Shown here: positions 1-18,193 of the stretch, one piece after another
Layout of the letters: every line of letters starts with the position of its first letter
Position numbering within the stretch: position 1 is the stretch's first letter
The notes under the pieces: model-generated
The model's database searches: none
Seen by the model: the letters and a program-made list of their open reading frames with translations, nothing else
What the model was told of the DNA's origin: nothing
Translations under genes and position numbers: made by a program
NCBI RefSeq assembly: GCF_002234675.1
Contig: NC_019872.2
Coordinates: 15,187,950 to 15,251,949, forward strand
Source of the DNA: Oryzias latipes
Taxonomy: Eukaryota > Chordata > Actinopteri > Beloniformes > Adrianichthyidae
Direction: 5' to 3'
Length of the DNA: 64,000 nucleotides

Positions 1-153
1 AACCCCAATACACTTACTTTTGTTATTAATAAATTGTGATCCATCTTTTATTACCAGGATACAGTTAAATTGTCTCTAAAGTCTTGTCACTTTTTCCATC
101 ATGCACTTAAGGATCTATAAGCTGTAGAACAAGCCCCCATAATCCTCTGGGGT

Positions 154-155
<2 letters not shown>

Positions 156-228
<73 letters not shown>

Positions 229-241
229 ATATATATATATA

Positions 242-306
<65 letters not shown>

Positions 307-354
307 ATATATATATCTATATATATATCTATATATATCTATATAGATATCTAT

Positions 355-402
<48 letters not shown>
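156..402. repeat. Long (TA)n microsatellite with TATC interruptions
   Basis: About 245 bp of almost pure alternating T and A, broken by scattered 'c' and 'g' (tatctata, tagata). The apparent minus-strand protein over it is only an Ile-Tyr repeat and is not a gene. Such a tract is likely to be length-polymorphic and can extrude cruciforms. Confidence 0.97.
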
Positions 403-405
<3 letters not shown>

Positions 406-2084
406 CATGAGTTTGTGTAGAATTTTCTGTTGCTACAAACCGCACAGTGTTGCAACATGCACATTGTGTAACAATGAAGAAATAAACACATCAGCACCAT
501 CTAGCGGTCATAGCAGTTACACAAAATTAAAAAAGTGAATTCTTTTTTACATACTTGTAAAAACTACTTTTCTAAATGCCAAATTAAAAGAAATGTGTAC
601 TTTTGTAAAGTTTTATTTTAAGCTGAATCAGCAAAGTGACGTGTGTGGCCAGTGCTTGTTCATTTGTTGACTTTATTTCCTTCAACATATATACCGGTAG
701 GTGCACACTCAGATGAACTATAAAAATACAATTTTATGCCAAATCCCATTTTCTTCTTATTTACACCTAAACAAAACAAAAAAAACTAACATTCATAATC
801 CACAAAGGTATAGACTGCACAAAAAACCCTTAGAAACGGAAGAACAAACTGGCAAAAGCTGGTTTCAGTGGAGTGTAAACACAGTTTGGAGACGGAAAAC
901 AAATTCTGTTATAAAAAAAATTAAACAAAGCCCTCTTCCTATTACTGTAACTATTACACAAACTGTGGCAGTGCAAAAACAAATGTAATTTTTGTTTTCA
1001 TGGATTTTCACTGAGGCAGCTCTATCAATAGTGGTTTCAGCATCACCTTTTCTTCTTTACCAAACTAAATAAAATAAGGTTCTTTACAACTCAAGTATCC
1101 CGCTAAATCGAATAATGTACTGCATTGACAGTTTTTGTTTTCTCAGGTTTCTAAGATTTATGTTTTAAATTGTAAATTATTAGCAATTATTTTTCAGAAG
1201 CGTGTTTGGATCTTTGTACATAGAATCTCTTGTAGTAGAGTTCCAATCTGGAGATTTTTCTGTTTCCTGTTTCTCAGATGCAGCAGTTCAAGACAAAAGA
1301 TCGTCTTTACTGAGCCTGGTTCTTGTTTCTCCTCCTCCACAGCTGGAGGAGCTCACTATAGAAGATTGTGTCAAAACACCTTTTCAGCACATTTGCTTCA
1401 ATTTCTCTTTTTTTTTCCTTTCTTCTTTAATTATTCTCAAACAATCTGGATTGATCTGGAATAGAAATCAATTGAATAACTGCACTGAAAACCTTTGTGT
1501 TGTTTGCTCTCTGTCTTTTGGGTTTGCTGTGACTCTGCATCCACAAAAAGCAGATTCAAATAAAAAAAATGGGATTTATGTTTCCCGCCTATTGTAAGAG
1601 CCAAATCAGGCGTGCTAACAGGCAGGTCAGTGGGCTTGCTCGTCTATAAATACCATTTGTTGATAACAACGCTGCTCAGATTTACCATTTGTAACAAGAT
1701 TAAGGTTTCAGCTCCTTTAAAAACAGATGGAGAAAGAGGAGCTGGAGAGAAGCCGGGATGTGAAGCTCTTTTGTGACCAAACGTATTTCAACCAACAAGA
1801 AAATGAGAAAAAGACATTTTTCAAGAGTTGTACTAATTTATTTTCCGAATATTTGTCACTAAAAATAGCTGACGGGAAGTCTGACACAACCACTGCCCGA
1901 TAGAATTTTCACAGATATATTTCCTTTAGTGTTTTCACATAACTGTACGGGAAAATAACAGCTCCATTCTAAAAAATTGAACAATGTTTTTTAATTAGGC
2001 AAAAAGAATCTGCCAACGGCGTAAGAAAGATGATCCTACTATGAATTCTTTTTTTAACAAATAAAAAAAAATCAGTAACTAAGA

Positions 2085-2225
2085 CTAGTTTTTTTTTAAT
2101 CTAAGATCATTTTGCTATTGAAAAACTTTCTTCAAAAAGCTATTTTTCTTGCAAAACAGGAAATAGGACTTTTTTTTTTAAACAGTGGTCTTTTTACTTT
2201 ATTAAGATTCAGTTTTTGCAGAGCT
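2085..2225. repeat. Dispersed repeat fragment, related to 40185-40310
   Basis: Shares the order 'ttttgctattgaaaaac', 'tttcttgcaa', 'ggtctttttacttt' and 'ttaagatt' with the segment near 40185-40310. The other copy has CACTGC/GTAGTG-like ends, suggesting a small non-autonomous DNA transposon. This copy is diverged and its ends are not clear. Confidence 0.5.
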
Positions 2226-2300
2226 GAAAGTCCTAAAATGACTCCTCAAAAGTATTTTGATTTTGTTTTTCTGCTTTGTCCTCACAGCTGGAAGAAGCCG

Positions 2301-3426
2301 TCAAAACCGTCTGCGTCTCTTCTTCTGGGGCGTCATCAGGCTTTCCCTAGCAGACACTAGAAAGGAAAAAAACAGAACTTCTCACAGATAGATGGTTAAA
2401 AGATGTTTAATATAATAATGAAGAACATCCAAGCACCGAGTGCATCTGATCATGATTCATCATGGAAGTTACTCACCACAGGACAGAGAGCAGTCACAAA
2501 TGCATGGGACACACTGAGCAAAAAAGCGCTTCCAGCCACTCTCCTTCTTTTTACAATTGTCAATCCGAGTGCAACCTAGTTTGGGTGGGCCGAAGTAGCT
2601 TTTATCAGCACAGGTGGAGTTACACGTCCCATTCAGCTCCCTCTCACTGACTTCGATGCTCCCCCTCTGACACATTCCTGAAAGGATGCCAGCACAGCTA
2701 AAGAAGGGGCAGAGATTTCAGCGTCTGGTTGTCCGGTTAGTGTGAACTCACGTAGGCAGCTGGGCTTTGGGGTCCAGAGACCATTAGGCTGGCACAGGCT
2801 GGTTGGGTTTCCCATGAGCATGAAGCCAGAGCGACAGGTGTACCTGACCACAGAGCCCACCCACCAGTCGTTACCATACAGCACTCCGTTATAGTCCACA
2901 CCAGGCCTCCCACAGTTCACTGGTGCACACAGGGAGGAGGAGGAAAACTGCCATTTTGAATAAGGATAACTTCTCTGTAAATGAGCGCCTCCATCTGTAC
3001 CTGCTGATGACAACAGACCTCTGCACAGAGACTTATAGCCAAGCCAGCAGCAGTTGGAGTTTCCACAGCGGTCTCGCCTCACTTCCCGGTGACGCGCCTT
3101 ACAACCTCCAACACAAAGAGGCGCTGACCCCGACCAGTACGTGTCGCCTGTGACCTCCGGCTGGGGAGTCCATTCTGTCTCACCTGCAGCAGAAGGTGCA
3201 GGTTATGCACTCCTTCAACCTGACAACCTGACCTGGAAAAAAATCCAACTGAGAAAAACCTTTTACGGGAAAAACTGGTTTGATCCAAGAGTGTCCACAA
3301 TGACAAAACAAGATCATCGTAGAGGGAGGAGTTCTTACCGCTAACTTCCAGCTCTGCATTCCAGTCAGGCAACTGAGAAATTCCTCTCTGGACAAACATC
3401 AGCAGGAGCAGCAGGCTGAATATCAT
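2301..3426 (-). CDS. Secreted Cys-rich protein with one sushi (CCP) domain, 5 exons
   Basis: Exons inferred on the minus strand: 3339-3426, 3001-3183, 2752-2919, 2477-2677 and 2301-2356. All introns are GT-AG and phase 1, giving 231 aa. Residues 1-18 or so form a signal peptide (MIFSLLLLLMFVQRGIS). A first Cys-rich module follows (DTYWSGSAPLCVGGC, then RCGNSNCCWLGYKSLCR). Exon 3 encodes a single CCP/sushi module (NCGRPGVDYNG, VVRYTCRSGF, TSLCQPNGLWTPKPSC), matching the one-module-per-phase-1-exon rule of that family. Exon 4 adds a third Cys-dense segment ending near QCVPCICDCSLSC, and exon 5 a basic tail (PQKKRRRRF). No transmembrane segment is visible, so secretion is inferred. An in-frame upstream Met near 3462 (MHKHIF) is possible, but the Met at 3426 gives a better signal peptide. 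I do not recognise a named family. Adhesion, lectin-like or immune roles are only guesses. Confidence 0.8.
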
Positions 3427-3742
3427 TTGCTGCCATGACTCTCTGCAGAAAATGTGCTTGTGCATTTGGGAGTTGGCAACAGAATAAGAGAGCACTAAGC
3501 TGTGTGTGCTGCCTAATCTGCGGCTAATCATGTGTACTGCATCCTGCTGGGACAGGGCGCCACTTTATAAAACGTTTTCTTATGGTTCAAATCACACAAC
3601 CCAGCATCCAAAAAATGATATCTTAATTATTTAGCAAGAAATGTCAAATACATCCAGGAAAAAATGCATTATAATGTTTGAGCTCCAGTTCAAAGTTCAA
3701 TACCGGTTTTAAGAAAACATACAGGTAAACTGTGACAGACTG

Positions 3743-3823
3743 GCGAACTGTCCGGCAGCCCCGTGACCCCAAAAGAGACAAAACAGCTTAAAAGATGAAT
3801 GAATGAATGAATGAATGAATAAG
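3743..3823. repeat. Retroelement-like tail ending in (GAAT)n
   Basis: The stretch 'gactggcgaactgtcc' to 'gatgaatgaatgaatg' resembles the widespread fish tail that reads 'ggctggcgacttgtccagg ... aaaatggatgaatgg', also present at 27605-27712. It ends in a tetranucleotide run, as LINE/SINE 3' ends commonly do. Family not assigned. Confidence 0.5.
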
Positions 3824-4732
3824 GGCAAACTTTAGTTTGTACAAAAAAGAAACACTAAAGGAGCAGCTGAACACAATAAACTAACTCCTTTACAACAAGC
3901 TTTTTGTATACTAGTTATGAAATCAAAGATAAACACAGAGAAAAAAATCATCATAATTACCTTAATGTAAATTATCTACCATAATTCGGTTTTGCAGCAT
4001 TTATACTTGGCCTTGCCAGGATTTCATTTTTCGTTTTTTGAATCCAAAAGCTTCTCGACTAACGCAAAATGAAAATATACCCATAGAAGCCCCCTTGGAA
4101 TCCTAGAAAAGTCATTGCATTAAAGTGAAATCACTGATTGGCTGAGTCAATTTACCAATCAACAGGCGTCTGTTCTTTATAAAAATGTCATTTGTTTTCA
4201 GAGATGAATCCATGCATTCAGTCAGTCGTATGTATTTACTTACATTTTACTTATTTACATTTTTAAATCTACTTTTCTTAATCTGTGTGGTTGCGTGGAG
4301 AAGGATTTAGAGCCTGTTATAGATTAACTCAGGGGGTTTACACAGTGAAAAGTTGAGAGTCTGTCATATGTATTAATTGTAAACTATTTTATTTATACTG
4401 TAGAGGAAACATGATTACAATGCAATAAAATAGGATGTCTGGGGTTCAAATCCAGGGTCAGGTCATACCAAGGGGACTTTAAAAGAATTACCTCCCTGCT
4501 TGATGCTCAGGGTTAGAGCGTTGGTTGTGAGGGTTAAACCACCACAGCGTGGCTGTGACTGCCGCCTACTGCTTAGGGTCAAAGACAGAGTGAAAATTTG
4601 GGGTAAATAACTTTAAAGATTCTCCAACTTCAGCCATTAGACCAAATAAAACTTGATATGGGAAAATAAAAAGATGAAACTACTGAACACTGAATTTTGA
4701 CGAGTACACCAGATCCACCAACACTCAACACA

Positions 4733-4814
4733 TACAGTACAGACCAAAAGTTTGGACACACCTTCCCATTCATTTAAATGAGAAGGTGTGTCCAAACCTT
4801 TGGTCTGTACTGTA
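4733..4814. mobile_element. Short palindromic MITE, Tc1/mariner-like
   Basis: An 82-bp near-perfect inverted repeat. The left arm runs TACAGTACAGACCAAAAG and continues TTTGGACACACCTTC; the right arm is its reverse complement with a few mismatches. The centre is a short spacer around 'catttaaatg'. Both ends are TA, consistent with a TA target and a Tc1/mariner-type non-autonomous element. It lies between the sushi gene and hinfp. It would form a long hairpin if transcribed. Confidence 0.8.
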
Positions 4815-5058
4815 CTTTAATGTGCGTACTGTTTGTCATTTAAGCATTTGTCGACAAATATGTTTTTTTATTTTTTATTCTGTAGTTTCTCTCCAAAAAA
4901 AAGAAAAAAGAAAATAACTCACACACTGAATACAAGAGTTTAACAACACTTGCCACTATACTCTAAATTAGTAAGCAAAATAATACAAAAAGTGTTCTTC
5001 CATAAATTCTCTATACAGTACAGCTTTACCAACGTCTGTTTGCATCAAGATTGTCCAC

Positions 5059-7301
5059 CTACATCTGTTGCTGCTGTGTGGTGTCCTGGAGCTCCAGCAG
5101 AACAGAGCTTTCTCCCTCTGAGAGGACGTATAACACACCCTCTTCCTGCACACCTTCTTCTGCACCAACGTTCAGCTCCTCATTCCTCTTCTCCTCCAGC
5201 AGCACCCCTCTTAATTCAACCTGCACCTCTGAAGCTGCCATGGGTTCTTCCTCCAGCTCCTGATCTTCAGCGTGCTCGCTGCCAGTGTCCTCCTCTGTTT
5301 GCCGCTTTTGCCTTTCCCGCATCAGCTGCTCCGTCAGCTCCACGCTCTCATAGCGAATCAGCTGCAGTCGCATGAAACCATCCTCGTGCTCTTTGTACCT
5401 GAAACAACAGTGAAAAACACCCATAAACACCAAAAGCAGGCATATTATTTACATTGATGCAAGTTAGAAACAGACCTGAACCTGGGATGTCCAGAAGGCC
5501 ATTTGAACTGGTGCTTCTTGTGCAGATGAACAGTGAGGCTATTGCCTCTAGTGAAGCACTGGCCGCACACGTGACATTTGTAACGAGCTGTAAAAGTCCC
5601 CTTCATGAGGAACAAACAGAGTTATTTAAATGCAAATTGAAGAGGATAAAAACATGTAACCACACAACCTCATGCTCTTTTTTGTAGTGGATCTTCATGG
5701 TGCCAAGATTACGGGAGGCGAAACTACAGCCGGGAAAGTCACAACGGAACGCCGGATCACTGCTGTGAGTGTCCAAGTGTTTGCGCAGGTCGATTAGGTT
5801 CTTACAGCTGCAATTGAAATAAAAATAAAAATTTCAACTGTACATCTAAAAGCCCTCTCTTCTCCTTCATGTAAACAGCCACATAGCAGGCGATACCTGT
5901 ATTCACAGTAGTCGCAGCTGTATGGTTTCTCGTTACTGTGGCGGAACTTGATGTGGCTGCGGAGAGCCGACGGCGTTGGGCAGGTCATATCGCATAAGGG
6001 ACACTTGTAGTGACTCACTGTTCCATAAATGAGAGACAAATCAAAACTACAATTAATATATGGATGCTTTTGAAGGCGATGGCTTGTCTGGTTTTAACAG
6101 CCTGATACATGTTTCCAATAGGATTTACGGTCCAAAACTGAATTCTTGCCTTGACCTTGTTTCAATTTAGATTCTTCTGGAAGGTGCTTAGAACCACGGA
6201 TGTCAGGAACTATATAAACAGGCTATAGGGAGAAAGTAGAACTTCTGTGTTCAATTCATGGGACTGGCATCTGTTGTGGTGTTTGCCAACAGGGCCATCA
6301 GGAATTTTTGGATTTATGTAGATGCTCAAAAAGTGTGACTTTAGCTGTAAAAAAAGAAGCACCCTTTTCAGCTTTTTTTCCTGGCAACAGTGGATGCAGT
6401 TTCTTTCATTCTACAGAATGCAGCTGTGGAGCTTTTGATTTTTATTCGTGACAATTTATTGAGGACAGTAGTGAGAACAAAACTCAGCAGGTCAGTTTAA
6501 ATGCTGTTCCACTTTTACTTTGGACAAGGATAAACACAAATGACAGTAAAGTGTAACAGAATTAATTTTTCTAAGAAATTTATGGTTTAAAGATTTTTGA
6601 TTGACTAAATAAAAACTACCAGTGACGTCAGATAATGTGATTAAAAATAAAGAATTTCTGGGTACAAAATACATAAATGTATTGGAGAGAAACAATGATG
6701 TATGGTGAGAATCAAAGTGAACTCAATGTGTGAACAAATGATTCGCTTGATTATCAAACAGAAGCAAGTAAAGGTAATTTAATAATGTGTTACTTTTTAT
6801 CTTTATTAAGTAAAATTCTGGTCAAATGTAAAAAGGTTTTAGGATCTAAATAGGTATAAATAGATGTTATAGTATATACTTTAGTGACTGAGCTCAAGTG
6901 TTGAAAAATGATCTTGTCTTAAGGACTCAGACTAACGGAAACTTACCGTGAGTCCTCATGTGGTCCCTCAGCAGTCGTTCTGTTGCAAACCGTTTAAAAC
7001 AGTGAGAACACTGGAACCTCTGACCTGCGACAAAGCCACGCACAGAATGAAAGCAAGTTGGGATCATGCTGCCAACTACCCAGTTTCTAAATAGCTTAGC
7101 TCACCTTCCATGGCACTCTGTCGTATGATGTGGTCAAAGAATTTGGTGTTGTTTGCGTACATCCCTCCACAGCCTGGGCAGGCCACCAGCTTCTCCTGTG
7201 TGTGGCTGCGTAGGTGTTCTCGCAGCTTGGGACGCCCTTTTGCAGTGGCTTCACAATCTGAACAACAAGACTAACACTTAACCATTTCACATTCTAAATA
7301 G

Positions 7302-7356
<55 letters not shown>

Positions 7357-9174
7357 CATCTATCTATCTATTGAAAAACTCCAGTTAAGCAAACAGGTTT
7401 ACACTATGTTACAATATTCTTACCTTTCCATCTGCAGCGTATGGGGAACTCGCACTCCCCTTGTGGGATATCTATGGCCAGACCATGCATCTCCACGTGA
7501 CGGTAGAACCACTCTGGGTTTTCATATGGCGGTTGCTTTGACCAATGCGGGTCACGGGAAATGGAAAAAAAAGCATTATAAAGCATTATAAAAAAAAAGG
7601 CATTGGATAATCGTAACTTATAGCCAACCAGATTTTTTTTTCCTTTATAAAAGGAGACTTTTGATGTTGCATTAAAAAAATTCCAACTGTTTAACCGATA
7701 TTTCAAAGTGATAAGATGCTGGAAATTTACATTTCTGAGTAATTTTGTTCACTTGTGGCTCTGATTCATAAGCCCTGGTTTAGTCAATGTCCTCACTTAA
7801 AAATAAATAAAAAATAAGCCCTCACACAGTCAGCTGTTCATCTGCAATACAATAACCAGAAACGTTCTTTAAGCATGATCTTGCAGCATTTTTCTTATAA
7901 TTGATGACATATAGCTCCAATATTGCTCACACTTTTTGTTGTATCTGTAATGTTAGGTTGGGGGGGGGGGGTATGAGGGGCTGCAGGATAGCAAGAGAGC
8001 ATGTAAACAGAGATCTCTCAGCAACAGGGTAGGCAGATGTGGGTGGGTTGCCCACATCTCAGAGAGGTGAATTTCTAATGAACTACTGCTGCTCTGCTGA
8101 AACTATGTCCTTGAAAACGACAAAGGTTTTTGGCTAAAAACAGCAAAATCGTGACTGAAAGACCACTAGAAATGTTTGTAAAATAGATCAAAAGATGATT
8201 AAAGAGGGTCTTTAACAACATTAATGTCGACAAATAAAATGTTAAAGGGGAACAGTAGTCACCCTTACGGAAAATAATTGAAGAAAATTTTCCCCGGGTA
8301 GCTGATGAATTCTTTTTGCAGTCAATATATACATTGTATGTTATAAACCTGCCTTTATCGCATACTTAGAATGCATTGATGAGTTCCCTCCTAAAGGCTT
8401 TTAGGTCAAAAGTCCCAAACAACTGTCACTGAGGCTTCACTAACACTGGGAAGGGATAAAGGGAGCCCGTCTCAAGGTAACCCTTAACGTCCCTGCAGCT
8501 GGCTTTTATTCTTCTCCTGATGTCACCTTTGTCCTCTGTATCTGCTCCATTACAGATTATTTTATCTTCATTCCTTGGTTGGTCAGAACCAATGTAGTTC
8601 TCCAACCTCTACCAAAGGCTCAGAGAAACTGAAAACACTTCTAGCTCCATAGTACCAATCAGAGGTTGAAACGGCTTGATTACCATGACCTAAAAATGAA
8701 TCAGCGCAGTGGGTCTTACATCACATTCCTCCCAGAGGCAGACAAAGTTGTCTGGAAGTTCGGGGATGATGTTGCGGTTGTGCTGAGCGATGGAGCAATT
8801 GCCAACTTCCGGCTGAGCATCGAGGACCTGCTGACCCATCTGCTTCAGCTTTGTGTGGTAACAGTGAAAGAAGACGTGCCTCCGCAGCTCTCCGGATCCC
8901 TCCACGGTGCAGAAGCCACAGTCTCTCCACAGACAGTTCCTCTCCTCTTCACAAGAGAAGCAAAAAGATGACATAAGTACCAAAACTCTCAATGTAAACA
9001 AGTACTCCATGTAGACTTAAACATACCGTCAGCATCTTCATCGATGCTCGGAGCGGTCAGATGAGCTTCTGCGTGTTCGCAGAACTTCTCAATTCGACTG
9101 AACGTCTCCTGACATGAGCCCCATTCACAGTCCAATTTAAGCGTTTTCTTTTTCACGCGTTTAACGAGTGGCAT
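5059..9174 (-). CDS. hinfp: Histone H4 transcription factor HINFP (MIZF), 9 exons
   Basis: Nuclear zinc-finger activator that binds the H4 site II promoter element and drives histone H4 transcription at the G1/S transition (known for the family). Exons inferred: 9027-9174, 8720-8946, 7424-7535, 7105-7257, 6947-7024, 5897-6017, 5669-5807, 5476-5600 and 5059-5398; phases agree throughout and give 480 aa (human about 517). The start is [21 protein letters not shown], aligned with human CEWGSC. Successive C2H2 fingers are visible: CLWRDCGFC...[114 protein letters not shown] and [17 protein letters not shown]. The last exon carries the conserved [22 protein letters not shown] and an acidic C-terminus. 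It looks intact. Introns hold a TCTA microsatellite and a DNA-transposon fragment. Confidence 0.95.
7300..7372. repeat. (TCTA)n tetranucleotide microsatellite
   Basis: About 17 units of tcta with one 'tcca' interruption, inside the hinfp intron between exons 3 and 4. Confidence 0.95.
7905..8245. mobile_element. Non-autonomous DNA transposon fragment, family X copy 1
   Basis: Lies in hinfp intron 2. Shares ordered blocks with copies at 22195-22565, 33707-34175 and 38085-38465: 'tagctccaatattg', 'taatgttaggttgggg', 'gagggg', 'catgtaaacagag', 'ctgctgctctgctgaaact' and the terminal 'gattaaagagggtctttaa'. The other side of the family begins 'ttaaagaccca', so the ends are inverted copies of each other. 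This copy lacks the left third. A ten-G run sits near 7960. Confidence 0.65.
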
Positions 9175-9503
9175 CCCTACAAGTCAGAGATGCACCAAAT
9201 ATCGCGAGGTTGCAACAAACGTCGTTAAAAAGATAAAAAGTGACACATTATTAAATTACCTTACCAGGTATATCTTCATAAAAGTGATTACAAACACAGT
9301 TTTGAGGATGACAGACGAGTTCTTTCAGTATCGGAACTCAGTGCGACACATTGGTCCGGAAGAAACAAAGTGTAAATGTATAGTTCCGCGTCACAACCGT
9401 GTTTATTTTCTTTTGACTTTTATCAAAACATCTAATTATTATTTAATTTATTTTAATTGGAGGTATAGGAGTAAAAACTAACTTACAAGTCTTAGTTTAC
9501 TAA

Positions 9504-9508
<5 letters not shown>

Positions 9509-9543
<35 letters not shown>
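9509..9543. repeat. (TA)n microsatellite
   Basis: About 17 TA units just upstream of hinfp, near the 3' end of the LINE remnant. Confidence 0.9.
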
Positions 9544-9549
<6 letters not shown>

Positions 9550-9645
9550 CAACAGGCACACAAGACTGATTTAGTTGGGAAACATCAGAGGCCTCACACT
9601 TACCTCTATAAAACTGTCAAATGCATTTCTCCGTTGCTTCAATAG

Positions 9646-11190
9646 TTAGAATTTCCTCATTATTCTTATATGTAAAGTCCACCAAAAGAAATAAAGCCAG
9701 ACAGTGATCTGCATGATAAAAAAATGCGGACTCTCTCTCTCTCCCTCTTTAAAAATAAAAACGCCCCTCTCACCCTCCACGGGTGGTTTCTCCTCCAAGC
9801 TCGGGTCCTCCACCAGAGGCCTGGGAGCTCGAGGGTCCTGCAGTATCTTAGCTGTTCCTAGCACTGCGCTTTTCTGGACTGAGAGGTCTGAGGTCTTTCC
9901 AGGTATCTGTTGCAGCCACTCCTCCAGCTTGGGGGTTACTGCCCGGAGTGCTCCAATCACCACAGGCACCACTGTCACCTTCACTTTCCAGGCGTTCCCC
10001 AATTCTTCTCTGAGTCCCTGGTATTTCTCCAGTTTCTCATGTTCCTTCTTCCTGATGTTCCCATCGCTTGGCTCTGGCACATCCACCACAACAGCTTTCC
10101 TCTGTTCTTTATCCACCACTACAATGTCTGGTTGGTTCACCATTACCATCCTATCAGTCTGGATCTGGAAGTCCCACAGGATCTTTGCCCTCTCATTCTC
10201 AGGGCGTGGTCAGGGCTTGTTCCTGAGCTTCTTGGATGAGTGCTTCAGTGCTGTCCTGTAGGCCAGCCCTTTCTAGCCATTGATAGGACTTCTTGATATC
10301 AGCCACTTCAGTTATGATCCGGTGGTACATTCCATGCAGGGGTTTGCCCTCTCATGAGGATCTGTCCTCCAGCACTGCATCCTCTGCTCTCCATTGCCTG
10401 AGACATTCACTGAGCACACTGTCAGTTGGGGCCTTGAGCTTGATGTACTCATGCATCTTGGATGTTTCATCCTGGATAATGGCTTCTACGCTCACTAGTC
10501 CTCGGCCTCCTTCCTTGCGGCTAGCATACAGCCTCAGGGTGCTGGATTTGGGATGGAACCCTCCATGCATGGTGAGGAGCTCTCGTGTCTTAACATCCGT
10601 GGTCTGTATCTCTTTCTTTGTCCATCTTATTATTCCTGCAGGGTATCTGATAACTGGCAGTGCGTTTATTGCCTGGGTCTTATTCTTGCCATTGAGCTGG
10701 CTTCTCAGGACTTGCCTTACTCGTTGGAGGTATTTAGCTGTTGCAGTTTTCCTTGTTGCCTGCTCCAGGTTGCCATTTGCCTGTGGAATTCCAAGGTACT
10801 TGTAACTGTCCTCGATGTCTGCTATTGTTCCTTCTGGGAGTGAGACCCCTCCTGTGTGGACTACCTTGCCTCCCTTTGTCACCATCCGGCTACATTTCTC
10901 GAGCCCGAATGACATCCCAATGTCAGTACTGTAGATCCTGGTGGTGTGGATCAGCGAGTCAATGTCACGCTTGCTCTTAGCTTGTAGCATGTAAAGGAGG
11001 TGACTGATGTAGGACTCATTTCTGAGTCGGTATCCATAGCCAGTCTTGGTGATTATTTGGCTGAGAGGGTTCAAACCTATGCAGAACAGCAGTGGGGACA
11101 GAGCATCACCTTGGTATATCCCACATTTGATGGACACTTGTGCAAGTGGCTTCCCATTGGCATTGGATGCCACTTGGATGCATTGCATGT
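9646..11190 (-). pseudogene. 5'-truncated R4/Dong-like (Rex6-type) LINE, degenerate
   Basis: Minus-strand remnant of a site-preferring non-LTR retrotransposon. From 11188 down it encodes the C-terminal half of a reverse transcriptase: KCGIYQGDALSPLLFCIGLN (RT motif B'), then NESYISHLLYM, MSFGLEKCSRMV and SYKYLGIPQANG. The segment 10149-9646 encodes a restriction-enzyme-like endonuclease core (QPDIVVVDKEQRKAVVVDV, EHEKLEKYQGLREELG), the hallmark of R2/R4/Dong/Rex6 elements rather than APE-type LINEs. The expected YMDD active site is missing: the frame reads LLYM-LQAKSKRD where relatives have LLYMDDIKLYAKSERD, a loss equivalent to 12 bases. Stops separate the RT and endonuclease parts. The 5' half is absent, as is usual for aborted target-primed integration. 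It sits between hinfp and dpagt1. Confidence 0.88.
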
Positions 11191-11798
11191 AAAATTATTG
11201 AAAAATGATAAGGAGAAACAATTGAAAAGCATGTTTTCAAATCAATAATTAAGGGTTTTATTCAGAACAGTTGCATTCATTTCACTTGTCTCAACACCCT
11301 TCACCCTAAAAAAGGTTTTACTAATCCCCACTCCGGATTTACCTGTGCCCACCTAGTAACACAAAAAGCTTATTGGCTTTTTTCTTACAGTGACCACTAT
11401 TGTGATCTTTTGCGTCTGGAGAAGACTCTGTGAAAGCATGCTGCACATGTATGTTTGATTTTCTTTTCAGAAAACTTCTTTCTATAAATCATCACAATAT
11501 TAGAGCAAATTCAGCCAAAGATTTTAGCTGGATTGAACAAAGTTGTCCCCACTTACTGAACTGTCCTTAAAAAGTATGAAAATATACTTTTCAGATGGAT
11601 AGGCAAGTGCATTGTTTTTTACTGTAACTCAGTGCAAATCTTTATGTGAGACCCTTATATGTCTGGATGTACTACTGTCAACGGCAGAACAGCAACAGAG
11701 TCCAATCCAAAACAGATGAACCAGAAGCCCTCCAATAGTTTCACAACATATGAAGTTTTCTCAGTGTGCTTGCTTTTTGCCGTTTCTTTGTGAACCGT
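11191..11798. other. Intergenic spacer hinfp/LINE to dpagt1
   Basis: About 600 bp with no supported gene. It probably contains the dpagt1 3' UTR, since it lies directly downstream of the dpagt1 stop on the minus strand; no strong poly(A) signal was singled out. Confidence 0.4.

Positions 11799-18193
<6,395 letters not shown>

Larger units (their letters stand above)
1..2300. other. Gene-free left flank
   Basis: Apart from the TA microsatellite at 156-402 and a repeat fragment near 2085-2225, I see no supported gene here. The base composition is AT-rich with many homopolymer runs. The open frames at 701-988 and 1135-1597 have no recognisable domain, no convincing splice context and a composition typical of chance ORFs. 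Confidence 0.6.

Noticed and set aside
115-408. 97-codon minus-strand open frame of Ile-Tyr repeats
   Set aside because: Pure translation of the TA microsatellite.
1135-1597. Two overlapping plus-strand open frames (109 and 131 codons)
   Set aside because: No recognisable domain, no splice or start context, and both frames are equally open; treated as chance.
5794-6039. 81-codon minus-strand frame starting [12 protein letters not shown]
   Set aside because: Only its middle is hinfp exon 6 (5897-6017); the ends run into introns.
9704-10980. Several plus-strand open frames of 79-185 codons
   Set aside because: They are antisense shadows of the LINE reverse transcriptase and endonuclease on the minus strand.
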